DNA from: Astrocystis sublimbata
Taxonomy: Eukaryota; Ascomycota; Sordariomycetes; Xylariales; Xylariaceae
DNA: 64,000 nucleotides
Direction: 5' to 3'
Assembly: GCA_022453515.1 (NCBI GenBank)
Contig: JAJNNY010000033.1
Span: 1 to 64,000 of the forward strand
Shown: positions 11,681-24,900 of the stretch, piece after piece
Numbering within the stretch: position 1 is the first letter of the stretch
How the letters are laid out: every line of letters starts with the position of its first letter
Made by a program: the position numbers and the translations under genes
Notes under the pieces: generated by a model
What the model saw: the letters and a program-made list of their open reading frames with translations, nothing else
What the model was told of the DNA's origin: nothing
The model's database searches: none

Positions 11681-13365
11681 GATGTCTTACAGGGCGTGGT
11701 CAAGTGGTCACTGCCCTTGTGTGGGGTCGGGCAATGCTCTGATGGGAGACTGTGGCTGTTCTGGTCTAGAGAGGTTATCACAACCGCTTTTATTGGAAAC
11801 GACGACTTTCACTCTCAACCTAGATGGCGATGGGCCGGCGGCCAGATTGGCTGGCTGCTTACATACTCTAATAATATATAGATATAGAGCACACCTGTCA
11901 ACATGACGTCAAATGAGCGAAAACAATTCGGGCTTTTGCTCCAGTCAGACTTCAGTTGGCGCGCGCTATGCTAGCGGCGCAGGGGCTGAAGCATTAGCTA
12001 CCTAATGCCTAGGTAGCTACAAATTGTCAGAATAGATACTTGATAATAGCAGCAGCGATGGATATGCCGAGATTAGCCTCATGGTGTTCCCATTCGGGTA
12101 AGATACCAATACCAATTTCCAAAGATTGGCCATACAACGCATTCGTACCCTTCCTGTCTCGCCTGCCTCTTGGCCTCTTTCTTCCACTTACACGGGTGCG
12201 GCGGGTATTGCCTTGGAATCGAATCCACCATGGCCGTGATGTCCACTACGTGACTCGGAGCATTCGGGATCCTCGGATCAATCGTCGTATTATGTCAGCG
12301 AGCCGGGGCTTCGGAGGCTGAAATGAGCAGTTCCTTTAGGGGGCCCTGATCACTGCCTACATTTCTATCTTGTCGTATTGCCTACCGCCTACCAATGCAA
12401 AGACCTGAAGCTTGCTGGCTGGGCATGATCAAGGACTGGGCATACATAGTAGAACCTGAACAATAGAGGACACTGATTGCTGAGATCAACTCCATTGGCC
12501 CGAGCCTTCCGGCCGTGTGGATTGAGGATCGGTGGACGGATGGATCCGACGTTCGAACGTACGGGGCTTGCTTTCTCACATCATGTCGATATCCGGTCTC
12601 GAGAAGGAACGACAATCTTTCAGATTCCACCCAAGATGTACCGCTCCAGCTTGCGACACCTCCTTTCAACAGGGAGCAAGAAAGCTTACGCATACCCATG
12701 AGACAAGACAATGAGTCAGTATTGTTGCTACTACTCTAGCAAAGCTAACTACTTTGAATTATATAGATAGATAGAGATTAACCTAAACACGCAGTGTTGA
12801 ATTTGAATGGTGATACATATTTTCGCATTTTATATCAATCCCATAGAGTTATAACTCGTTACAGGCCAGGGAGTTGCAATCTTGCGCCAAAATCAAAGTG
12901 AGGGCCCACCTGCCCACTGATCCAGTCAGTATATCGAGGGAAAACCATTAAAGCGCATACCTAGGTAAATATCCTTACAATTAAGCAAGCGAGTGCTAGG
13001 GAGTAATAGGTACCGTAACGGATACAGAGAAACGGTCAGCACCTGCATCTATCTACCTAACGGTACGACCCCAATCTGCCTACGTGCAACAGAAAATAAA
13101 ACAAGCCTTTAGCCATTCATTATGCTTCTAGCGAGTCTTAACAACAATGACGAGCTTTCGATGTGAATGTCGGGTAGCTACCACATAGATGTGACCTCAG
13201 CTCCTGCAAGTTAGACGACATACATACATACAGTAAGGAAAAGAGTGACGCAGACCTCGCTCTCCCCCGCATCGCTCATTTGGGCATGGTTACATCCGAC
13301 GCCAACGGATCACCGCCCGGTTCAAAATACAAACGACCACGAATCTGAAGATACAGAAGCTAGCC
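11681..13365. other. Long intergenic region upstream of the monooxygenase
   Basis: About 1.7 kb between divergent genes. Contains a CCTAGGTAGCTAC word near 12007-12019, AT-rich stretches, and GATAGATAGA near 12765-12774. Open frames here are short, in conflicting directions and match nothing I recognise. A regulatory role or a decayed gene is possible, but I see no direct support. Confidence 0.4.
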
Positions 13366-15777
13366 ATGCCAATGACCGCCACCGAAGTAGACGTCGTCAT
13401 CATCGGCGGCGGGTCGGCCGGGATTTGTGCTGGCGTCTGGCTGGCCCGCGCCGGCATCTCGTACCGAATCCTAGAGCGACGGCCCGGGAAATTGATCAAC
13501 GGGCAAGCCGACGGCGTTCAAATCCGCACTGTCGAATTATTCGAGAGTTTTGGCATCTCGGAAGCGCTCCTCAAGGAAGCGTACCATGTACTCGAAGCCG
13601 CGTTTTGGTCCGATGGGCATGGCGACCTCGACGACAGCGAAAACGACGACGACAACGGAGCACGACACGGGGGAGTTGACGAGGTAGCAACGAACAAGGG
13701 AATTCGACGGAATGGCTGTACCCCGGACACGCAGGTCGGCTTGAGCCATCTACCGCACGGCATCCTCAACCAGGCACGCGTCAATGCATTGCTGACGGAC
13801 GAGATGGTGCGCGCATCAGGGGCGCACAATATTGAATATGGATGTGATGTCCAGAACGTTGTTATTGACCGTCATTTGACAGAGAATCCGGACGCGCACT
13901 GCATTACTGTTACAGCACTGAAGGATGGCGCGGAGAAAGTATATAAAGCCAGATATGCACTGGTAAGAGATGACCTTCCTTGCCTTTATCTTTCTCCATT
14001 CGTCATCTTCTCCATTGAATGCTCCGGGAGCTGTACTTCTCTCCTATGGCACTTTCGGAATGTTTAACACTGGATAGGGTAGCGACGGAGCACACAGCCA
14101 AGTCCGCAAGTCCCTTGGCTTTAAGATGGTTGGCGATAGTAGCGATGAGGGTAAGTTTATCCCATCCTTTCTAGTATGAAGCGAAGCACATGCTACCTAC
14201 GCTGTGTTGTTGCTTTTTATGGAGATCGGCATAATATCACCCTTGGACTTACATGCTTCACTTATTAACTATACATTCACATCAAAGTTTGGGGGGTGAT
14301 GGATGTGTATCCAAGAACGGGCTTCCCCGACATCAGGAAAAAATCAATCGTTAAATCGAAAGCAGGAAACCTCCTCATCATTCCGCGTGAAGGGGACTCA
14401 CTCGTACGCATGTATATCAATCTATCTAGCAGCGCCATGGCAGCCAAGGATGTGACACTAGAACTACTACACGACAAAGCGAAGCAGATACTTCGACCCT
14501 ATACTTTAGAGTTCCCGAAGACCGTCTGGTGGTCCGCATACGTGATAGGGCAACGCCGTCAGTAGATCTCATTTACAATCCCTTTTTAGCACACGGGAAA
14601 AATAGGGATTCTTGTTGGATCCTTCCTAGGTTCGCAATACATGGGTTAGTCGAAGAATGAAGGACTGATGTAGAACATTGCAGTCGCCAACGAGTTCCAT
14701 GCACACCACCGCGTGTTTCTCAGCGGCGATGCCTGCCACACACACTCGCCCAAGGCCGGCCAAGGCATGAACGTATCTCTACAAGATGGCTATAATATCG
14801 GGTGGAAGCTAGCGGCCGTCTTACGAAGGCAAGCCACACTCGAGCTCCTCAAGACGTATGTGCTTGAGCGCCAGAAGACAGCCACAGACCTTATTGAATT
14901 CGACCGCTACTGGTCCAAGTTGTTCTCCGTTGCTGGCACGCAAGGCCGCAGTGGCATCACGCCCCAACTTTTTCTCAAGGCGGGTCGGTATATGGCTGGG
15001 TTAGCAACCCAGTACGACAGCTCCATAATCACAGACGCGGCGACTGGCCGAAGCGCATTAGCCGCGAATTTGACTGTCGGTATGCGCTTTCCTAGCGCCC
15101 AGGTCGTGAGGGTGGGTGACGCGAGAAGTATTTGGCTGACAAGAGCGCTGCCTGCGGATTCGCGATGGCACATTGTGGTCTTTGCCGGCGACATACATGA
15201 TGGTGACGCAGCCGAGCGACTGCGCAAGGTTCGCGATGCCCCCCCACCCTCCTCAACGAATGACACTGAGGACTCCGTCAGCTTACCCATAACAGCTCGC
15301 ATCGGATTTGGAAGGCCTTGTGCATGCTTATTACACGCCTCTCGAAGCCGACGGAGATAGCATCTTTAACATCGTACTCGTCCTCTCTACCAAACGTGTT
15401 CACGTGAAGCTTGAAACAATTCCGGAAATATTTACGCCTGTCACGGGCGAATGGAGGCTGAAAAGTAAGATTGCTTTGTACCTCCGAGGAAATTTTGCTA
15501 AAAAATGAATACTCTTAAGATTTGTTAAACGTTTTCGTCGACGATGAAGCTCATGATAACACGCATGGACACGCGTACGAGACATACGGCATACACCCCG
15601 GCGAGGGAGCCCTGGTTATTGTGCGACCTGATCAATGTTCGTTCGTAGGCCATCTTGATGGTGCGCGATTGTTGGTGCTGACTGTTCAACTACCTAGACA
15701 TTGCTCGAATCGGCCCTCTGAATGAGGTGCAAGGCGTCATTTCTTTCTTCGGTGCATTCCTCCGTCGAACTGGGTGA
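13366..15777 (+). CDS. FAD-dependent monooxygenase, phenol 2-monooxygenase family
   Basis: Class A flavoprotein aromatic hydroxylase that would use NAD(P)H and O2 to hydroxylate a phenolic substrate, which I cannot name. Seven exons: 13366-13962, 14078-14150, 14288-14557, 14684-15228, 15296-15464, 15520-15636 and 15698-15777, giving 616 residues, typical for the family. The Rossmann GGGSAG motif is at 14-19, the DG motif in GSDGAHSQVR near 200, and the second FAD motif in SGDACHTHSPKAGQGMN near 328. The C-terminal third is the thioredoxin-like domain of phenol hydroxylases, ending in RPDQYIARIGPL and a final FFGAFL helix. Odd: an acidic low-complexity insertion (DDSENDDDNG) near residues 88-98. 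It stands alone, with no catabolic partner or regulator nearby, so pathway context is absent. Confidence 0.9.
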
Positions 15778-15963
15778 CTGGTCAGTTTACTGTGTGATTG
15801 ATCTCGGCAGAAGCTTGGTCTCAAGTACCGAAACAAGAAAATCAACTTGAAACTTTAAACTCTATTGAGTCTGCGCATGCACGATATGGTATCGACGCAA
15901 ATATGTACACTAAAACATTGAAAGCAATATGTACATGCATGCAACAACTTCACCCCCCAAGAT

Positions 15964-18900
15964 CTAGCTATTGACCTCCGCAAACCATGTTCTCAGCAAT
16001 CCCGCCAGGGCTCCGGGAAGATCCTCCAGATTATGTACAACAAGGTAGTACTGGAAGGGGAATGAGTCGAGATAGTACTCTGTCTTGATTTCGTCGTTGC
16101 CCAAAAATTTGACTTTCTTGAGCTTCAACACGCTCTGCTCCTTCTTTTGTGTCGTGTCATCCATAATGATGAACACGATCATGATGCGCTCTTCAATTGC
16201 CTGACGGAGGAGTACCTGAATATCCTCATGCTCCGACGAAGGGGTGAGACCGTCGGAAAGGATAAGTGCTAGTTGCCAAAGGTCTTCTGAACTTCGATTG
16301 GCACTTTGCTGCCGGGCCGTCCTGAAGCGCTCGATGGTCTGACGGACAAGGAATTGGATGTTCGTGTAATCTTGCTGAAAGGTGAACCGCTGTAATACTT
16401 TGGCACCGGCGTCGTGTGATGCAAACGGCTCCGAGAATTCGTGGGCCATGAATGTATTTGCACCGAAGCCCAGAACGCCCACCTGGCCAACTTCGAGCAT
16501 TGTCAGAGCGCGTGACACCATAACGAGGGACTCAAGTGCAAGTTGACCGGAGCTGGATTCGCCCATGCTCTTGCTATCATCAACGCAAAGTAAGATTTGG
16601 TACGAACGTTTGGTTGGGATTGCCCTCCGCATCCAAATCTTGTCTCTCTTGTAACTAGAGGCAATGTATGGAATAATTCGCTTGATGTTGAGACGCTTAC
16701 CAGTTCTATAGGAACCAGAAAGCTTTGTCGATTGCGATGGCGTCAAGATGAGTCGAAGTTGTGAAGTTAAGGACAGTGAAAGCGGCTGTGTCTTGGCCTG
16801 GAAACTTGTCCACTGTTGCATTGACTCTTCGTAGTCTCTCAGCTGTAACGAAGGCTCCAGATGGGTAGTAGATAGTTGCGTGGAAGTCTCCTGAATCGTG
16901 TCTTCTATCTCTTCTCGTATCGGCGCTCCATCTAAAGGCGGTGCCACATCACGTTTGTAAGCACCTTGATGCGTAGTCACGCCAGCTTCTCGTTCTTCCC
17001 GGCTGTCATCCCTCTCGGTCGGTTGTTCCTCGGCATTAGATGTGTCCATCTCATCAACGTCATTCTCGTCCTGCATATCGTGATCCTCAGGCAAGACTTG
17101 GCTTTTGGGAGGCTGATCTTCATCATCGTCGATTGCCATGGCATCGTCAACCGGTTTTGTTTGGTCTTCTGTGCCTGTGCCCATCGCTTGTATGTCTACA
17201 GCGGTTTCGTCGTCCTCCAAATGCTGAAACTCTTGAATTTTCATCTCTTTCTCGGCATTGGGCTGCTGGGATTGATTCTCTTGAGCTGCTTTGATCTCTC
17301 GTCGCTGTTTGTGCCACTTTTCTAGAGTATCCCCAAGTGCCTTGAAAGGGTTCGTTTCAGGTGATTCAGTATTGTCATCCGGTGAAGTTTCCATTGGAAC
17401 ATCCTGTGACTGTGAGACGCTTCCCTTTTGACCTTGGGGTTTGTCATCATCAGCTGTGTCCTCGCCCGTCTGGCCGACTTCTCTCTCAGCGGTGGAGTCC
17501 TGGGCGGCATCGAGTTTCTCACTTTGATCAGCGTCCTGATCTTGGCCCCCGCCTCTTGCATCGCTTGGGGCAACGTGCTCAATGTTTGCATTGGATTCCT
17601 CCTTGGTGTCATATTCTGTCTTATCTTGTTCCCCCGGATCTTCTTCGTCGCTTTCTTGTGCTTGGTCGTCGTCTTGTGTCTGGGTATTATCATCCCCAAG
17701 TCCTTGTTCCGATTCGTTAGCATCTTTGTCATCCTCCGTAGGTCCCAATTCCATTTCCGTTTTTAGTTCGTTCTCATCTTCCTGATCGCTCATTACTGCC
17801 TCTTCCTTTTCCTTTGGATCAACGTCAGATAACTCGTCGAACTCATCGTCGTCGCTGACTGACGAAAGAGATTCATCGTCTTTTCCATCGATGTCCATAT
17901 CGTCTGGAAGTGCAAGTGTCTCCTGATCCTGAACGTTCTGGTCCTGTTGATTAGGCTCCTCTTGATGCTGGACATCCTCCTCCATATCTACACCGGCCTC
18001 TTCCTCTTCCTCTTCGTTGCCTTGTTCGCCGTCCTCTGCTTGTAGGTCTTGCGCTTCAGGTTGCTCACCAGCAGCGGCGTCTTCATCATTCTTTTTCTGA
18101 CCTTTCGGCTTTTCGCCCTTTTGATCTTTTTCTGCCTCGTCCTCATTTGCCCCATCCCACATTTTCTCGTCCACGGCTGTTGGATCTAGATCATCAACAT
18201 CACCGCGCTCTTCATCCATGTCATCTTCGGCTTCGTCATCACCAGAGTGGGACCCCTTTTCATCTTCCTCCTCGCCATCAACGCTGTTGTCATCGCCTTC
18301 CAATTCCTCGTCGGCCATGTCGACGGCATCTTTCTCGTCTTCCATATCCCGATTCGAGTCGGCATTCTTTTCTTGAGCTAGTTCAGATAGATCTTCATCA
18401 GGGTCTACGTCCTTGCTAATATCTTCTGCACCCTCGCCTTCTCCCAGTCCGGTGCCAGCCTCAAGATCATCGCTCTGCCCAGTCTTCTCCTCAGACTTCT
18501 CCTGTGGCGTGCAGAAACCTTGAGATGCAAGCTGGGTGAAATACTTGCCCAAAGTGAAGCCTAGCTTGCATACCACCTGGTGACCATTGGCAAGTGTATG
18601 GACGTAGTGATTGCAGATGCTCACATACTCCTGCGTGATGGGAGTAATGACGCCTATTAGAGACGGCGCCAGAATCTGGACATTTGGATTACTCCAGTCG
18701 ATATGCTTAGAGATATCGAGGGTTTCGCAAATACTTCTATTGATTCGAGCCATATGTAGCGCCCGAATTGCTGCTGTTAATTGCTCATTGTGTTTAAGCA
18801 ACCAACCTGCCTCCTCAGGTGAAGTGAGCAGCGCGGCCGCTGTCTTGTTGACATGTTCCATAGCAACAAGAATACTGTCGCAAAGTGTCTTCACACTTCG

Positions 18901-21900
18901 AGCCAGACTGTCAACATTTCGAGTCCCGGCTTCCAACACATGGCTTGGCTCCTTCGGAATGGTAGCCCAGTACTGAATCTGCTCCAGAATGAAAGCTAAA
19001 TCTGGTCGTTCTTGGCAAGCATCGTGTAGACATTGAGAGAAGTCATTCAAACAAGTCTCTATGGTTTGTGCAGCCCTCGTATGTTCTGCAGTGATTAAAT
19101 CAGAAGGAAGGACTGAAAGAGATGCTAGTTGGGCCGCAACGGTGATGATTCTATCTCTCCAAGTAGTCAAGAGGTCAACGATCTTGCGGTTTTCAATTTG
19201 GCCAAACTTGGCGTGTATGTCGACCAGTTGCAGGCCAACTTTCAGAATTTCAATAAGCCAGGCAGGTGACTTCTGGAAATTAGTTGCAATTCTACCCGCG
19301 TGGATTTCGTTGCCTTTTTTAGTTGCTGCAAGTGACTGGAGTATATCTGAGGATTCTCTTAGAGCTGCTAGGTCGGTGATTTCTGATTGAAGCTCATGTC
19401 TCTGACGTAAAGTGTTGTACATGATTCCCTCAAGCAGACCAACACTTCTGGTAACCTCCGCTGCAGTCAGGTCCTCTGAGTGGCTTTGGGCTGTGCTTCG
19501 GAATCGAGGCGCTAGATCCAGCATCTTGTGAAAGTAGTAATTTGTGCTATCTAGCCCAGCCACATGTGTGTCCATCAAAGAAGTCGTCGAAGAGAGGACC
19601 GATGAAAGTGAATTTTGCTTGGCAAGTGCATCGGTGCCAAGGTTGTATTGAAATCCCATTGCTCTGATCGCTTTCAAAGTTTCAGCGAAGAGTTTTCTCT
19701 TGCGTGTTTTGAGGTGTTTGATGACATTCTTTGTCTCGTCGTTGAGAATGGAAGGTGTTTCTTTTCGTAGTTCGACCATTTGTTCGCTCAGACTCAATAG
19801 GAAGTTATCAACAATTGCCACGGTGTCAACGGTGGAATCCGGTATTTGGCTCATTTTCCTCATGAGTTGAGCAGTACGTTGCACATTAGCTATACGCCTG
19901 TAATTCTCCGCCCATCCCGGGATGTGTCGGTTGCACGTGTCAAGGGCATCCGTGTCAATCGTAAAAGTAGCATGAGTCGCACTTGAGACTATCATTTGCT
20001 CCTGATCAGTCTCAGGTAATCCTTGATCAACGACTATTTTCATAGGTTGGTTCAGCACGTCGCGAAATTTCCGGACGATCCTGAACAGCTTCTGATGGGA
20101 TTTGCGGGCACTCTCCCTCAGGGCGACAATGTTCGTATCTTTCCAGCTAGCCAAAAGTACAACGTCTTTCATCTGTTTCTCAATTGGTGTTCGACCACTG
20201 CGTATCAAGTCTTCGACAGGTTTTTCGTAGCGAGTATAGAAATCAATGAAGTTGCCCAGGCTATCACGTATGCTAGTCAAAGCCGGGTAGTCTGAGACGA
20301 GGAGTCTGAGTTGGTCGTGCAATTGACACAGAAGGCTGAGTCGACCGGCAAACTGACCGACTGGCGCGGATGAGAAATAACTCTCTAGTTCTTTTGTCAA
20401 ACTCAAGGCGTGGGCTCGGATTTGTTCCGTAGCTTGTAGGCTCATTGTTGCAGCGATGATCACTTGGTAGGCGATGAACCACCACGAGTTTGCGTCCTCG
20501 TTGCACTTGTCGACTTCCATTTCGAAGAGCTTGTTCCATGTCGATAGTTCTAGGCGACGCCAAGAGACAAGCATATCAGTCAGTCGGTTATAGAGAGGCA
20601 GCACACCATATGTCTTGCTGGCCCATCCACCAAATTGCCACTCATATACGAATGCATGGAGGTGTTCAACTTTGGTTATATGCTTGGCAAGTGGTTCGGC
20701 GTGACCGATTTCGAGAACCCCGTTGCAGGCCACGACAACATCAGAAAGAGGTTGCAGATGAGCGATTTCATCAACATCTTGAAGCTGACGAAAACGTGCA
20801 TGAATTTCCGCAACCAAGCTAACAAGCTTTCGAGCCTCGCCATAGTTCGAGACAGTATAAAAGTTGTAGTCGGCAGGCGGAGTATTGCTTGTAAGGTCCT
20901 TCACTTCTTCGTCCAGAGCCAGAAGAGTTGCAGAGATCAAGTCGCGGTCCGTGGCACCGTGATCAGTAGTTCGACAGAGTTTGTTTGCAACCTGTTTAAT
21001 AAGAGTCGTAAGAGAGCCTGATGGGCCTTGGGGGGTCGAGAAGATAGCCTTATGTACTCGTCCTACTTGAATGGCCAAATCCCGAGCATTGTTGATTTTT
21101 ACAGGTTTAGGTTCTTCTTGCTCTTGGTCGTCACTAGAGCCTGGAAAGAGCTCATCGAATGCGGCCTGTTCTGCTGCCTCCTCATCGTCAAATCCGCCAC
21201 GGTAATGATACAGACTGTTCTTGGCATCTTCTGCTTTCTTATCTTCTTCAAGCTTCTGCGTCCATTGAGCGTAGAATGCATGAATGGCTTCGAAGATGGA
21301 TTGCTGAATGGGTTCAATACCACGTAGGCCCTCAATGCTTCGAATTACCGCAGCATACTCTAAGAACTCCTGCCCTAGAGAGTTGGTAGGATGTGGGATG
21401 GGCGCTTCCGGTTCACCACCAATGAAGGGTACCAGTTTTAGAAGCTTTGTTGACGGGGAACTGTGGGATGTCGACTGCCTTTTCGCCTCCTTGCCGAGAG
21501 ATATACCGATATTCAGGCAATGAAGTATGTTGGCTGCCGGTAATGTGATGTCCTCGTATTCACGGAAGTTGTGCACTAGTCGTGAATTAATTCTTGAGGT
21601 GTTCGCCTGTATGACCTGCAACTCTTGGGTGGCTGAGTCAGAGCCAAGCAAATACCGGAACAATACGCTACTGAGATCAGTTTCCAACAGAACATTGAGT
21701 ATGTTGTTGAATTCGGATTGAATTTTAGCGATTGCGGAGACCTTTGGACGGTGCGCAATCGGTACTGTGGTCGGTCGCGTTCCAATAGATATAATGCTCC
21801 CCTTGACAATTTCGCTGCGTAGAGTTGTCGGCTGACCAGTCTGAAATTTCCCATAGCCTTCAAGAGATTGAAGTTGATTATTGAGGTCCTCAAATAGATC

Positions 21901-24900
21901 GTCAAAACTGTTCAACTCAACCAAAGGACGCAATTGCGGATCGAAGGATTTGTCCGGAATGTATAGTTTGACCAAGGCAATAGAAAATTGAATCCAGGCA
22001 TTCGCCAAGTAAGTAGTCTCCGTGAATCTGCTGGCTCGGTGTGCAATGAGCGAGACGAACGTAGAAACAAAGTGGCAGTCTTCAAAATTGTCAGCAATCG
22101 ATTGGGGCAGGAATTTCCTGAGCTCGAATGACAGGCCCTCGTCAGAAAACTTGATGAATTCAAGTAATGAGCTGTCGGTCGGAGTGCCCCAAGCGCTGGC
22201 AAATATCTCTGCTACAGCAGGGTCACAAGCATTCATGATATCCTGCAGCAGCTGCCACAGCACCGCGTTGAGCTTTTGATGCTTGTTAGCCGTCAGCAGA
22301 TCGGATTGTCGGCTAATCTGTCCTGCTAATAATGGCAATTCAATTTGAAGTGATATGAGACGGCTCAGGGGCGCTGAGTCAACGCTGCTGATCTTCCGTA
22401 GGATTTTGGCTGACAAGCTCTCGCTCCATTGCGATGACTCTTGGCCGTTCTGGACAAGTATCTCTATCATTTGCAACGTTTGAGATGTGCCGGTTGCACT
22501 ATTGATACGCAGGAGAGTTACCAATGGTGTATCGGACAGAGTGACGATTTCATTGATTCTTGGTAAACATGCGCCTCGACTGCACATGTAGTCGACGGTG
22601 GTAAGTTGATTGATGGATTCGAACTCGGTAGCCAAGAATGGAGGGGTAGAAACACTATCGTCAGCGAAACTCGTGTGCATCTTCTCGATCTCGGTCTGTA
22701 ATGAGTAGATGAGGCTATCTATGCTCGCTTCCCCGAGACGCACAACTCGATAGACTTGGATGAAGGAGTCCATGATTTTCGTGAGATCAGCCGGAGCAGC
22801 TATTGACTTCCATTTTATCTGGTCGAACTGAGAAGCAAGTGTCTCCAAATGCACAAGTTGTCGAAACACTTGCTCGTTCCTAATTGGCATGGGCCTCAGT
22901 AATTTCCATAGGCTTTCCATTTGCAAGCCAGTTGACAGCTTAAAGCCAGCGCGGAAACAGTCATTGAGACCCCTAACAGTGTCAGTAATCAGCTGATGAT
23001 CGATCCCTCTATCAACACTGAGCAAGTGATTATTAAAGTTGGTTGACATATGGCCTAGGTGAGCCTGAAAGATTGCCTCGTCGAATGGCGATTGAACTAG
23101 GTAGTGAAACGTTCTCTTCCAGAAATGCACCAGATCTCGCAGAAAGTATGTGTTTTCCTGGTAATGTTAGTCGTGCATTAATACGGACTATAGTGTGTAC
23201 CCACCACTGAATAGGTAGGGGTTTCCAATTGACCTCTTATATGGGTCTCAATTGTTCGTAGAACGCCTTCAAGGAATTTGGCCGATCCGACAGTTGAGTC
23301 CTTCTGCACAGCGGGTACCTTGTGGGCGACGTAGGAGCGTTGTAGTCGATTCATACCGGAGATTTGAAGATTGACAGCCCGAAACTTTTGAAGCTCGAGA
23401 GCACTCCAGGTACTGGCCAGGTTTCGCGATAGTTCGTAGCAAATTGCCAAGCAGAACGGTAGATTTGAAGAGTAACTAGGCAGCAAAGGGACAATAGGGG
23501 AATTCTGTAAAGGATGCAAGGCCTATGAGGGGTTAGACTACGAAAAAGGAAGGGGGTGGGCGAGGTACTAACCAGAATGCCCACTATGTCGTGCGAAGGG
23601 TGCTCGGCCGAAACTTTACAGAGGGCTCTTGTCGAGTCCAAGACGTCGAATGTGAACTGGGATGGAATGATCGAACACGCCGAGTTGATAAGCTGCTCAG
23701 AGATACGACGGGTGCGGCAAAGAGAGCTTGCCATAACAGAACAACGGGCAATGGTGGAGATTCTTGAACGAAGTTTTAAATCGCCAAAAGAGAGGCTATC
23801 TAAAGCCAGCGCGCTCAAGTTGGTTCCATTGAGGTTGTCATTATCCATAGCCTCGACCAAAGATTTGTACCTCTCTAGGCCTGCTTCAATATCGGCAATT
23901 TTCCCCCTCCAGATTGTCTCGGTATGGGTTTGTGGCTCAATATAAATTTCAACCGCACGATTCCTCATGGCTCTTGAAAGCTCACCATATCGTGGGTCCA
24001 CGGTCAGGAATATACGGAACTCTGGATGGGGTTGAACGACTCGAGGCTCGCCATTGGCGTCGCAATGTTCGTTGATGATCAATGACCCTTCTGGTTCCAA
24101 CAACGAGTTCAATCGGTCTAGGACAGACGCGCTGCAAAGATTGGCATTATCGAGTACAAGCCAATCGCCTCTCTGGAGAGCGTGGACAATCACTCCATCT
24201 AACCACTCGAACCTTGGATTTGCAATTTGCGAGGACCGTTGTAGAAGCTTCTCTGCTTCCTCAAGAGCTGTTGCGAGGTCTGAATCGGAAGAGATCTGGG
24301 CGCGCAGGTGGACGATCAGATTTAGCAGATTAGTATGACTGTCATTGGCCTTCTGAGTTCGGTTCTCGAGTGCGTGAATAAGATCAACAGCCGCATCTGG
24401 AACGTCATGTGGCAATGTGTCGAGTGTTGAGATTTCTAGTGCCAATTTCAACTGGTCCAGAGCAACATTGGCCTCTCTTAAAGGATCGGACTGCTCAAAC
24501 CCTCCGATGAGATCCATGGTGTCAATATCAGCATTGAGTGGGAAATTTACCAGCGACTTCCCAACTCGCGCGGCGATTTGCTTGAGAAGAGCCGACTTGC
24601 CAGAGCCAGAAGGACCAACCAAAATACAAGGGAGGTTCTGTTTAACACATACTAACAGAGATTCAAGCTCCTGCAATTTAAGCACAGAGTTGATTCCAGG
24701 AGGGCGTAATGGTTTCAGTAGCTTATGTCGCAACATATACGCCAAGCCGATCTGAATTCCAGAAGCGCTTATGTCATGGTACATTTGGTGGGCTTTGGGG
24801 TTCGCTCCAAATGCTTCAGCATACAACTGGTCAACCTCTAATCGGTCTCTGTCGCTTCGGAAGCGCTGTTTGATGATGATGTTTAAGAAGTCGTCAACTG

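Noticed and set aside
11690..11765. Possible 5S rRNA-like fragment (GATGGGAGACTGTGGCTGTTCTGG)
   Set aside because: Only a loose resemblance to the 3' half of fungal 5S; no complementary 5' end, internal promoter elements or T-run terminator.
15637..15697. Alternative 37 nt last intron (15661-15697) in the monooxygenase
   Set aside because: Too short for fungal splicing; the 61 nt intron from 15637 has a CTGAC branch site and yields the family-like RPDQYIARIG ending.
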